Below, in pieces: positions 27,513 through 36,398 of a stretch of DNA of 64,000 bases. Source of the stretch: Cryptomeria japonica. Its lineage: Eukaryota > Streptophyta > Pinopsida > Cupressales > Cupressaceae. The position numbers were made by a program, and so were the translations under genes. The DNA lies in contig NW_026729142.1 in the NCBI RefSeq assembly GCF_030272615.1, forward strand, positions 1 through 64,000. The letters run 5' to 3'. Each line of letters starts with the position of its first letter. Positions within the stretch are counted from its first letter, which is position 1. Under the pieces are notes generated by a model, which was not told where the DNA came from, searched no databases, and worked only from the letters and a program-made list of their open reading frames with translations.

Positions 27513-28389
27513 ACATCAAAATCAATGTTTGGAGGCACAACAACGTTTCAAGATGCAAGTCCCAATTCTAGAGTCAATAGCGTCAAAATCTGATTTTGGT
27601 GCAAATCGTGCTCTTAGAACCTCATTTCGAAGCTTGTGCCTCGAAAGACCCGGTTTCGGAGCATCAAAATCAATGTTTTTTGGCACAACAAGGTTTCAAG
27701 ATACAAGCCCCAATTCTAGAGCCAGTAGCATCAAAATTCTATTTTGATGCACATTGTGCTCGTAGAACCCTGTTTTAGAAATTGTGCCTCAAAAGCCCCA
27801 GTTTTGGAGCATCAAAATCGATGTTTGCAGCCACAACAAGGATTCGCAGCATCAAAATTGGTGTTTGGAGGCACAACAAGCTTTCAAGAATTCCGGACGC
27901 TGTATTGTCAAAACGGGATTTTGATGCACATCATGCTCTTAGAACCTCGTTTCGGACCATGTGGCTCGAAAGCTCCAGTTTCAAAACATCAAAATTAATA
28001 TTTAAATGCACAACAAGGTTTGAAGACACAAGTCCTGATTCTCAAGCTGATAGCGTCAAAAGACAATTTTGACAAACAAGGTGTTCCTAGAACCTCATTT
28101 CGGAGGTTGTGCCTCAAAAGCCTCATTTTTGGAGCATAAAAATTAGTGTTTGGAGAGGCACAACAAGGTTAAAAGGTGCAAGTCCCAATTCCAAAGTCGG
28201 TAGCGTCAAAACGCAATTTAGATGTACATCGTGCTCTTAAAACCTCATTTTGGAGCTTGTGCCTTGAAAGCCTTGATTTTGGAACATCAAAGTCAGTGTT
28301 TGGAGGCATGACAAGGTTTCAAGTAGCAAGTCCCTATTCTGGAGCTGACAGCATAAACATTTTGACTCACATCATGCTTTAGAACCTTG

Positions 28390-29330
28390 TTTTGGAGCTT
28401 ATGCCTCAAAACAAGTCCCAATTCTAGAGTCAGTAGCGTCACAACGCAATTTTGATGTACATCATGCTCTTAGAACCTCATTTCCGAGCTTCTGCCTTGA
28501 AAGCCCTGGTTTTGGAACAAAAAAATTAGTGTTTGGAGGCACACAACAAGGTTTCAAGAAGCAAGTCCCTATTCCAGAGCCTCTAGCGTCAAAATTTCAT
28601 TTTGACGCATATTATTCTCTTAGAAGCTCATTTCGGAGCTTGTGCCTCAAAAGACCCAGTTTTGGAGCATCAAAATCAATGTTTGAAGGCACAACAAGGT
28701 TTCTAGACAAAAGTCCTGATTCTCGAGCTGATAGCATCAAAAAATGATTTTGACAAACATGGTGTTCTTAGAACCTCATTTCGGAGGTTATGCCTCAAAA
28801 GCCTCATTTTTGGAGCATAAAAATTAGTGCTTAGAGACACAACAAGGTTTCAAGACAATTTTGATGTACATCGTGCTCTTAGAACCCAATTTCGAAGCTT
28901 CTGCCTTGAAAGCCCTGATTTTGGAACATCAAAGTCAGTGTTTCGAGGCACAATAAGGTTTCAAGAAGCAAGTCCGTATTCTAGAGCCGGTAGCGTCAAA
29001 ATTTGATTTAGACGCACATCGTGCTCTTAGACCCTTTTTTGGAGCTTATGCCTCAAAACAAGTCCCAATTCTAGAGTCGGTAGCGCCAATTCTAGAGTCG
29101 GTAGCGTAAAAATGCAATTTTGATGTACATCGTGCTCTTAGAACCTCATTTTGGAACTTGTGCCTCAAGTCCTGGTTTTGGAACAAAAAAATCAGTGTTT
29201 GGAGGCACACAAAAAGGTTTCAAGAAGCAAGTCCCTATTCCGGAGCCTCTAGCATCAAAATTCCATTTTGACGCATATTATTCTCTTAGAAGCTCATTTC
29301 AAAGCTTGTGCGTCGAAAGCCCTGGTTTTG
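28390..29330 (+). repeat. Two-copy tandem duplication, period about 660 bp
   Basis: Two neighbouring pieces share unusual marks: an A monomer fused directly to ACAAGTCCCAATTCTAGAG (28408 and 29056), a D monomer with AAAAAAAT and a 2-bp insertion giving GGCACACAA (about 28538 and 29203), and the form GACGCATATTATTCTC (about 28602 and 29265). The offset of about 650-663 bp is not a clean multiple of 148 because of the fusions. Confidence 0.82.
29065..29106 (+). repeat. Perfect 21-bp tandem duplication
   Basis: Two identical 21-bp units lie head to tail at 29065-29085 and 29086-29106, beginning CCAATTCTAGAG and ending GGTAGCG. The second copy of the 660-bp duplication carries this extra unit and the first does not, so it arose after that event. 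Confidence 0.93.
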
Positions 29331-30305
29331 GAGCATCAAAATCATTGTTTTGAGGCACAACAAGGTTTCAAGATGCAAGCCTTGATTCTAGAACTCGATT
29401 ATAGAAATTGTGCGTCAAAAGCCCCTGTTTTGGAGCATCAAAAATGATGTTTGGAGGCACAACAAGATTTCAAGATGCAAATCTTATTCTAGAGCCGGTA
29501 GCGTCAAAATTTGATTTTGACGCACTTAGAACCTTATTTTTGAGCTTATGCCTCAAAATATTTGGTTTCGAAGCATCAAAATTGGTGTTTGGAGGCACAA
29601 CAAGCTTTCAAGATACAAGTCCCTATTCCAGAGCTTGTAGTGTCAAAACGTGATTTACATGCACATCGTGCTCTTAGAACCTCGTTTTAGAGTGTGTGTC
29701 TCGAAAGCTCTAGTTTCAAAACATCAAAATCAATGTTTAAAGGCACAACAAGGCTTCAAAACACAAGTCCCGATTCTCAAGCTGATAGCATCAAAACACG
29801 ATTTTGACAAATATGGTGTTCTTAGAACCTCATTTCAGAGATTGTTCCTCAAAAGCCTCCTTTTTGGAGCATAAAAATCAGTGTTTGGAGGCACGACATG
29901 GTTTCAAGACACAAGTCCCAATTCCAGAGTCAATAGCGTCAAAACACAATTTTGATGTACACCGTGCTCTTAGATTATAGAACATAAAAATCAGTGTTTG
30001 GAGGCACAATAAGGTATCAACAAGCAAGTCCCTATTCCAGATCCTATAGCGTTAAAATTCTATTTTGACGCGCATCAATCTCTTAGAAGCTCATTTCGGA
30101 GCTTGTGCCTCGAAAGACCCACTTTTGGAGCGTCAAAATCAATGTTTCGAGGCACAAAAAGGTTTCAAGATGCAAGTCCCGATTCTAGAGTCAATAGCGT
30201 CAAAATTTAATTTTGGCGCACATCGTGCTCTAAGAACCTCATTTCGAAGCTTGTTTCTCAAAAGCCCCAATTTTGGAGCATCAAAATCAGTGTTTTGAGG
30301 CACAA

Positions 30306-30310
30306 CAAGG
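30306..30310 (+). repeat. Left target-site duplication CAAGG
   Basis: CAAGG is part of the common satellite box CACAACAAGGTTTCAAG. It abuts the first base (TGTTG) of the insertion and is repeated at 34368-34372 on the other side, as left by integrase-mediated insertion with a 5-bp stagger. Confidence 0.92.
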
Positions 30311-31500
30311 TGTTGTTCACCAAAAGTGATAACCCAAGACACCTGTAAATCTATCTATGAGATAGCCAATCTCAATCAATGAAACACTTCAGGGTTGGGA
30401 CAACATAACATAGGATCCTAATGATCCTCCTGCACTTCAGGTTCTGCTAGACCTAGGGGGGGACACCCTTTTGATGCATTGAATACAACAATCACAAACA
30501 TAAGACTGCATCAACAATGAGCAGACAAACAATTCCACAAGCTCACCAAATTAGGTAACATGTACAGATGGGCTGGATCTTATAAAAATAATAGGTGAAA
30601 TAGAGCTTTGGAAGGACAGAACATTAACCCCTAAACATAAAGGGAAATAGATTTATCTTTTAAAATGTATATCTGAGACCATTCCCAAATCTGTCAAAGA
30701 CTAGTGCCTTTTTTCATTGGGCAGGAGAGTCACTCACAGAACTACAAATATGAATCATAGATGCAAGTTTGTTTTCCTTAAACAAGATATTCATGCATCA
30801 ATACCTTATATTAATGCACTATTTGATTCATTCACAAATTCATCAGATCTGGATACATATTTCATTATTTATGACTGACTATATTTAAACTCTTCATTGA
30901 AGAATGCCTACAGACAATCATACAATCTCCTTGAGATGACAAATTTCATCCTCCTTGAGGATTGAATTCATAATAATGAAAAAAAACATATCACAAAGAC
31001 AATCTTGTGGGAAATTACTCATGCCTGACACCAGTAAGACCTGCAATTAAAACCATATTTACAACATTGCACTGCAATCTCTATACCCTGAAACCAAACA
31101 GAAGCATTTACAAACTTGGGTCAAGATTTTCAGAAAATGGAAGCCATCAAATCTGGAGCATTTTCCAAATTTCTGGAACCTTTGCAATTGAGAAGAATTC
31201 GGAATAAAAAGAGGAGGGAAGAAAATCAAATCTGCAACTGAATTGCCAAGTGTCTCCTCTCTAACTGAATTTTGTTCCCATGGAAACTGCCTCCAAAATA
31301 TCCCACATTTGTCAAAATTAACCTCATAATCAGATTCCTCACTCCAAGAGCTTTTCGGCGATATATAATACTTTATATTTTGGCCAAAATTTAGACCTTG
31401 GGCGAATTAATTCCCATTTGTGCTCAGTCATTTAAATATTTCGAATTTTAATATAGTCAGAACTATATCATTTATTCATTTTAATTTTGATTTTTTGCTT
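30311..31500. other. 5' third of the insertion, no recognisable feature
   Basis: This is AT-rich sequence without satellite homology. It holds scattered TATA-like runs, for example ATATATAATACTTTATATTT near 31362, and a short purine-rich stretch AAAAAGAGGAGGGAAGAAAA near 31206. I see no coding region and no tRNA-like primer site. Its function beyond being element sequence is unknown. Confidence 0.5.
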
Positions 31501-31521
31501 CCATTTGGTCCAAACGCTTTT

Positions 31522-32685
31522 GCCACGTGGCGGCCTCCAATTGGTCGATGGGGTTGACCGGACACCACCTGGGATGACACCTCATCACTGCCACTTGGTC
31601 GCCACGTGTACACCACCTTAGCGCCATGTCATCGCCACTGGATTGCCACCTATCACGACACGTGGACAGCTCTCGTTCACTTTCATTATTTTGCAGGGTG
31701 TAACTCGCATGCATCTTCCTTTCGTGAAATAGCGCGTACCGTCGATCCATCTCGAACTTGCTCACTCGTTAACCCGACCTTTCTCTGCAAAATTTTGCCT
31801 ACTTGCCTCGGGAAGCATGCATGCGTGGGGTCCACCTAGTCACCATCCAGTCAACTCCTCCGTCACCTCGAGATTCGTGCTCGCATGTGGGCCCACCTTG
31901 GGCGCCATCAAGCACCATCCGTCAAAAGCCTTTATGGCTTAGACATATTACTACTGTAAGGTTTTGCATTTAAATACCACAAAGTTACCCTCCACAGTGA
32001 ATGTGGGATAATGCATTATACCTGGGAATGCATTTTTGAAGCTTTCTCTGCAACTTAATGGCATTTTTATGATTTTCTTTTGCTTGAAACATCTGATGCA
32101 AGAGTTTTAATCCTTTACCCTACCACGTGAGAGGGAATAATCGATTTGTTGATCATTGCATTTGTTTGAGAAATTCTTTAACTGTTGTAGCTGCTACCAG
32201 AGACTTCACATGGGGAGGAAGTGGCTTTACACCCAGCAAACTGCATTTTTTCTTGAACACTCTATCCTCTCACAACACCACACTCATAAACCAGACACCA
32301 CGTGAGGGAGGGGAGACTGCAGAAATTTCCATTTGTATTTAAAGCTTAACTCTTCAATACTTCCTTCAACGCTGCCCCTCTCATTTGCTTCATTTGTTTA
32401 TTAAGACTGCAGATGCCCTCCCACAAATACCACGCAGGAGGACTCAGTTGTTTCAATTCATTTGATTGTTTTAACATGGCCTCCAAATAGCCACGCAGGA
32501 GGATAGGATTAACTGCTGTTTGCATTTGATTTGGAAGTATTTCTGCTGCCCTCCAAACTCCATGCAAGGAAATTTAGCCAAGGAAGTGGGTTTTGCTGTT
32601 AAACCTTTCAATCACTACACAAGAGGAGTGAGTTGGCTGCAAATTGCATTTGTTTTGGAATTTTTCTGTGGTTGCTAACACGTGG
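31522..32685. promoter_or_regulatory. Cluster of six G-boxes (CACGTG) in the insertion
   Basis: CACGTG occurs six times: GCCACGTGGC at 31522-31531 (a perfect 10-bp palindrome), GCCACGTGTA at 31601, ACACGTGG at 31658, CCACGTGA at 32123 and at 32298, and ACACGTGG at 32678. A random 1.16-kb stretch would be expected to hold well under one. In plants CACGTG is bound by bZIP and bHLH factors (ABA, light and stress responses). The first three sit in a GC-rich stretch upstream of a TATA-like TTTAAATA. I infer an LTR promoter/enhancer region. Activity is not shown by sequence. Confidence 0.6.
31969..31976 (+). promoter_or_regulatory. TATA-like box downstream of the G-boxes
   Basis: TTTAAATA lies in GCATTTAAATACCACAAAG, about 310 bp downstream of the third G-box. 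It is a plausible core promoter on the + strand, but AT-rich matches are common in this element and no start site can be read from the sequence. A second candidate, TATTTAAAG, is near 32336. Confidence 0.25.
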
Positions 32686-32690
32686 GGGGT
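32410..32690 (+). repeat. Imperfect about 61-bp tandem repeats within the insertion
   Basis: CACGCAGGAGGA occurs at 32431 and 32492 (offset 61), each preceded by a CCTCC...CAAATA-type stretch. A decayed third copy (GCCCTCCAAACTCCATGCAA) follows near 32551. A longer echo joins TTTGCATTTGATTTGGAA (about 32518) with TTGCATTTGTTTTGGAA (about 32645). These resemble enhancer-type subrepeats found in LTR U3 regions. That role is inference. Confidence 0.6.
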
Positions 32691-32699
32691 TTTGGCTGG

Positions 32700-33780
32700 G
32701 AGCTTGCAAATGGAGGATGTTGCTGCCAGCAAAAAACTTGTTTAAAAGATCTTTTAAAATCCTGTCCTCCACCATCCACACAGAGAACTTGGTCAATGGT
32801 CCTGCATCTTCAAGACTCCACTCCATGCATAGGGAGGATTGGCTGGGCTCTTCATTAAATCTGCTTTGGAGGTTTCCAATGTTCAGCAAGATGACTCGGC
32901 TTCACTCTTAAATCATAAATGATTCACTTAAGTGGTCTCTATATTTTGGACATGTAACCTGGTTGTTGATTTGTAGTTGCTTGAATGACTCCAATTGGAA
33001 AAGTTAAGAACCATGCCAATCCACAATGCTAATATCATACACCACCATGAAAGTTGAAATTCTTCTCTCCATACCATGCTACCAAACAATAAGACTAAGA
33101 ACCACCACTCTCCTATCTGGCTTTCACTTTAAACCTTGAATCATACATCATATGATTTTAAAATAACAATTAAAACTTTGCCTGAAAAGATGCCTGGAGC
33201 AACAAGTCAAGTCGGGCCCCAGAGTGGGTCTGACTAAAAAAAAAATCGTTTTCATGCAACTGACCTCTAAAATATCTCACGGACAACAAACAAACCTCTG
33301 GAAATGATCGGTATCATTTTCGGATCATTAAACTGAGTTTCGCAACTTTCAGGCAATTACGCCACAATTTTCGCATTTAATCGCAAAGACGTAATTTTCA
33401 ATGTGGTCAAAACACCTTTCTGGAGCTCGCCGTCTGACAGGCGTGTACTTTGATATACAAGGTTGACTTCTACCAAAAGGTTTCTCAAGACGAGTCCCGA
33501 ACGAAGAGATATTAATTTCCAAAAATGTCCAACTGGCTTTGTCGACACTACGGACCTGATGAAGTCAATGTTCTGGCAACACATGATGCCTTTCTTAAAA
33601 ATACCAAACGACCTCCGTGGGTCCTCAAATTTGAAACATAGGTACCTTAGGTACATATTAAATCTTTGAATTCTCAATTCGATCACCAGACTGACAGGAT
33701 GCAAACGGCACGATCACCAAAACGGCTACATTAACTGATATAACACTGGAGTGCAGACAACTGAATTTGATGGCAAAATG
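32700..33780. other. Central-3' part of the insertion, no recognisable gene
   Basis: This is mixed-composition sequence without satellite homology. It has an A-run near 33235. A minus-strand open frame of 115 codons at 33357-33704 is the longest in the element. It has no recognisable domain and no Shine-Dalgarno, signal or catalytic feature, and I regard it as chance. A decayed copy of the downstream 155-bp repeat (CAAACGACCTCC, then CAAATTTGAAACATAGGTAC) begins near 33605. Confidence 0.45.
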
Positions 33781-33781
33781 A

Positions 33782-34004
33782 GCTCTTTTGAAAACCGATC
33801 AAACGGATTGGTAGAGCCTTGAAATTTGACACGTAGCTCACCATTTATACCAACATTAGCCCGGAACAAACATTCTGACATGACGCTCACCAGGACATTT
33901 TTACACTTGTGCAAACATCACAAACTACAAACGGATTGAGCTTTGAAAACTGAGCAAACGGATTCATAAGGACTTGAAATTTTGCATGTTGACTCACATT
34001 TATG
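33782..34004 (+). repeat. Diverged 155-bp direct repeat near the insertion 3' end
   Basis: TTTTGAAAAC...CAAACGGATT...CTTGAAATTT...CTCAC...ATTTAT is present twice, with CAAACGGATT at 33800 and 33955 (offset 155). A third CAAACGGATT is at 33928. A weaker, older copy lies near 33605. It is unrelated to the satellite. Confidence 0.7.
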
Positions 34005-34367
34005 CATAAAATTCAATCCATTTTGAAATTATTCATGATAATAAACATGAAAAAAGATATAAACACCCAAAGTAGGCTACTTAATAAAATTTGCACTTGT
34101 GCCTAAAATGCACTTCCAGCTCACCCCTCAAACTGGAAGTGCATAAACTTATCCAAATTGACTTCTTAAAGTTGCACATCACTGAATAGGCCAAATGAAA
34201 GGTGTGCGACATGAATCCTGAGCCTTACCCTCTGAAAATCAACGGGCTCCATTTTACCCCCTTGCTAAGTAGGCCATTCAAACTGACTTATTTTAATCAT
34301 TCGGAAATGTCGGGCAAATTTTTGAAATAGGCCTATAAACTTGACTCAATTTTAATTAGTCCCAACA

Positions 34368-34372
34368 CAAGG
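34368..34372 (+). repeat. Right target-site duplication CAAGG
   Basis: CAAGG immediately follows the terminal CAACA of the insertion and continues into TTTCAAGATGCAAG, the normal satellite sequence. Removing the insertion and one CAAGG restores a continuous F monomer box. Confidence 0.92.
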
Positions 34373-36388
34373 TTTCAAGATGCAAGCTCTGATTCTAGAG
34401 CCAGTAGCATCAAAATTCAATTTTGATGCACAACAAGGTTTCAAGATGCAAGTCTTGATTCTAGAGCTGGTAGCATCAAAATTTGATTTTGACGCACATC
34501 GTGCTCTTAGAACCTCATTTCGGAGCGTGTGGCTCGAGAGCTCCAGTTTCAAAACATCAAAATCAATGTTTAAAGGCAGAACAAGGTTTCAAGACACAAG
34601 TCCCGATAGTCAAGCTGATAGCATCAAAACACAATTTTGAGAAATATGGTGTTCTTAGAACCTCATTTCGGAGGTTGTGCCTCAAGAAGCAAATCCCTAT
34701 GTCGGAGCCTGTATCGTCAAAATTCCATTTTCACCAACATCAATCTCTTAGAAGCTCATTTTGGAGCTTGTACCTCGGAAGATCCAATTTTGGAGCATCA
34801 AAATCAATGTTTGGACGCACAACAAGGTTTCAAGATGCAAATCCCGATACTAGAGTCAATAGCATCAAAATCTAATTTTGGCGTACATCGTGCCCTTAGA
34901 AACTCATTTCGAAGCTTTTGCGTCGAAAGCCCCAGTTTTGGAGCATCAAAATCAGTGTTTTGAGGCACAACAAGGTTTCAAGATCTAAGCCCTAATTCTA
35001 GAGCCAGTAGCATCAAAATTCAATTTTGATGCACATTGTGCTCTTTGAACCCTGTCTTATAAATTGTGCCTCAAAAGCCCTAGGTTTTGTCCATCAAAAT
35101 CTATGTTTAGAGGCATAACAAGATTTGAAGATGCAAGTCCTGATTTTATAGCCGGTAGCGTCAAGATTTCATTTTGAATCACATCGTGCTCTTAGAACCT
35201 TGTTTTGGAGCTTATGCCTCAAAATCTTCAGTTACGAAGCATCAAAATTGGTGTTTGGAGGCACAACAAGATTTCAAGATGCAAGTCCCTATTCTGGAGC
35301 CTTTATTGTCAAAACGTGATTTTGATGCACATCATGCTCTTCGAACCTCATTTCGGAGCGTGTGGCTCCAAAGCTCCATTTTCAAAACATCAAAATCAGT
35401 GTTTAAAGGCACAACAAGGTTTCAAGACACAAGTCCCTATTCTCAAGCTAATAGCCTCAAAACATGATTTTGACAAACATGGTGTTTTTAGAACCTCATT
35501 TCGGAGGTTGTGCCTCAAAAGCCTCATTTTTGGAGAATAAAAATTAGTGTTTGGAGGCATGACAAGGTTTCAAGACACAAGTCCCAATTCCAGAGTCGGT
35601 AGCGTGAAAATGCAATTTTGATGTACATCATGCTCTTAGAACCTCATTTCGGAGCTTGTGCCTTGAAAGCCCTGATTTTGGACCATAAAAATCAGTGTTT
35701 GGAGGCACAACAAGGTTTCAAGAAGCAAGTCCCTATTTCGGAGTCTGTAGCGTCAAAATTCAATTTTTACGCACATCATTCTCTTAGAAGCTCATTTGGG
35801 AACTTGTGTCTCGAAAGACCCAGTTTTGGAGCGTCAAAATCTATGTATCGAGGCACAACAAGCATTCAAGATGCAAGCCCCGATTCTAGAGCTAGTCGCA
35901 TCAAAATTCAATTTTGATCCACATTGTGCTCTTAGAACCCTGTTTTATAAATTGTGCCTCAAAAGCCCCAGTTTTGGAGCATCAAAATAGATGTTTGGAG
36001 GTACAACAAGGTTTCAAAATCTTCGGTTTTGAAACATAAAAATTGGTGTTTGGAGGCAGAACAAGCTTTAAAGACCCAAGTCCCTATTTCGGAGCCTATA
36101 GTTTCAAAATTTTGATTTTGATGCACATCATGCTCTTAGAACCTCGTTTCGGAGCGTGTGGCTCGAAAGCTCCAGTTTCAAAACATCAAAATCAATGTTT
36201 AAAGGCACAACAAGGTTTCAAGACACAAACCCGATTCTCAAGCTGATAGTATCAAAACACGATTTTGACAATCATGGTGTTCTTAGAACTTGATTTCGGA
36301 GGTTGTGCCTCAAAATCCTCGTTTTTTGAGCATAAAAATTAGTGTTTGGAGGCACAACAAGATTTCAAGGCATAAAAATTAGTGTTTG
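34368..36388 (+). repeat. Satellite array, block 2 (+ orientation)
   Basis: Same 148-bp satellite as the left side. It begins with the 3' part of the F monomer split by the LTR-like insertion, and shortly after (about 34430) an F/G fusion has lost most of one monomer at a shared CACAACAAGG box. A run A-B-C-D, an E/F hybrid, then G is visible from 35215 to 36000. The stretch around 35280-35990 shares private marks (CCTTTATTGTC; TCCCTATTCTCAAGC) with 60870-61560. Confidence 0.96.
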
Positions 36389-36398
36389 TTGTGCCTCC
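36331..36398. other. Inversion breakpoint with palindrome and direct repeat
   Basis: Here the array flips from + to -. GGAGGCACAACAA (36348-36360) and TTGTTGTGCCTCC (36386-36398) form 13-bp inverted arms around a 25-bp spacer. An 18-bp direct repeat beginning CATAAAAATT sits at 36331-36348 and again at 36371-36388. A short back-copy followed by a strand flip is the pattern expected of replication template switching. The mechanism is inferred. Confidence 0.8.

Larger units (their letters stand above)
1..30310 (+). repeat. 148-bp satellite array, block 1 (+ orientation)
   Basis: An uninterrupted head-to-tail array of a 148-bp AT-rich monomer. Seen directly: landmark phrases such as TTAGAACCT, GGAGGCACAACAAGG and TTTCAAGATGCAAGTCC recur throughout, for example at 4143, 4291, 4439, 4587 and 4735, exactly 148 bp apart. 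Seven recurring monomer types (A-G) follow a preferred order, but many units lack monomers or contain hybrids. No unrelated sequence interrupts the block. The many open frames of 60-130 codons on both strands are by-products: 148 is not a multiple of 3, so the frame moves by one each monomer and no frame persists. I infer a heterochromatic satellite, pericentromeric, centromeric or interstitial. The sequence alone cannot say which. Confidence 0.97.
30311..34367. mobile_element. 4,057-bp solo-LTR-like insertion in the satellite
   Basis: Unrelated sequence starts abruptly with TGTTG and ends with CAACA. It is flanked by the 5-bp direct repeat CAAGG and interrupts a single F-type monomer. TG...CA ends with a 5-bp duplication are the standard outcome for LTR retrotransposons. 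The inverted match at the ends is only 5 bp (TGTTG against GGACT beyond it), so a TIR DNA transposon is unlikely. The first bases are not repeated near the 3' end and I see no gag, protease, reverse transcriptase or integrase motif. A solo LTR from a long-LTR family therefore fits best, with a non-autonomous large element as the alternative. The longest open frame inside is 115 codons and looks random. Internal marks are a G-box cluster (31522-32685), a TATA-like box (31969), a 61-bp repeat set (about 32410-32580), a 155-bp repeat (33782-34004) and an AATAAA at 34083. Element orientation is uncertain. Confidence 0.82.

Noticed and set aside
30350-31500. Unique-sequence gene island with exons between 30.3 and 34.4 kb.
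   Set aside because: The whole stretch is bounded by a perfect target-site duplication and contains no convincing exon, so it is an insertion rather than a host gene island.
31481-31839. Open frames on both strands over the G-box region (94 and 77 codons).
   Set aside because: They overlap each other on opposite strands in a GC-rich, motif-dense stretch. No domain is recognisable.
33357-33704. 115-codon open frame on the minus strand inside the insertion.
   Set aside because: No recognisable motif and no retrotransposon domain. It overlaps an open frame on the other strand and a decayed internal repeat. Chance is the simplest explanation.
30311-34367. TIR-type DNA transposon as the identity of the insertion.
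   Set aside because: The inverted match at the ends is only 5 bp (TGTTG/CAACA), and a 5-bp target duplication with TG...CA ends is standard for LTR elements.
30311-34367. Full-length LTR retrotransposon.
   Set aside because: I found no long direct repeat of the 5' end near the 3' end and no gag, RT, RNase H or integrase motif in the six frames.
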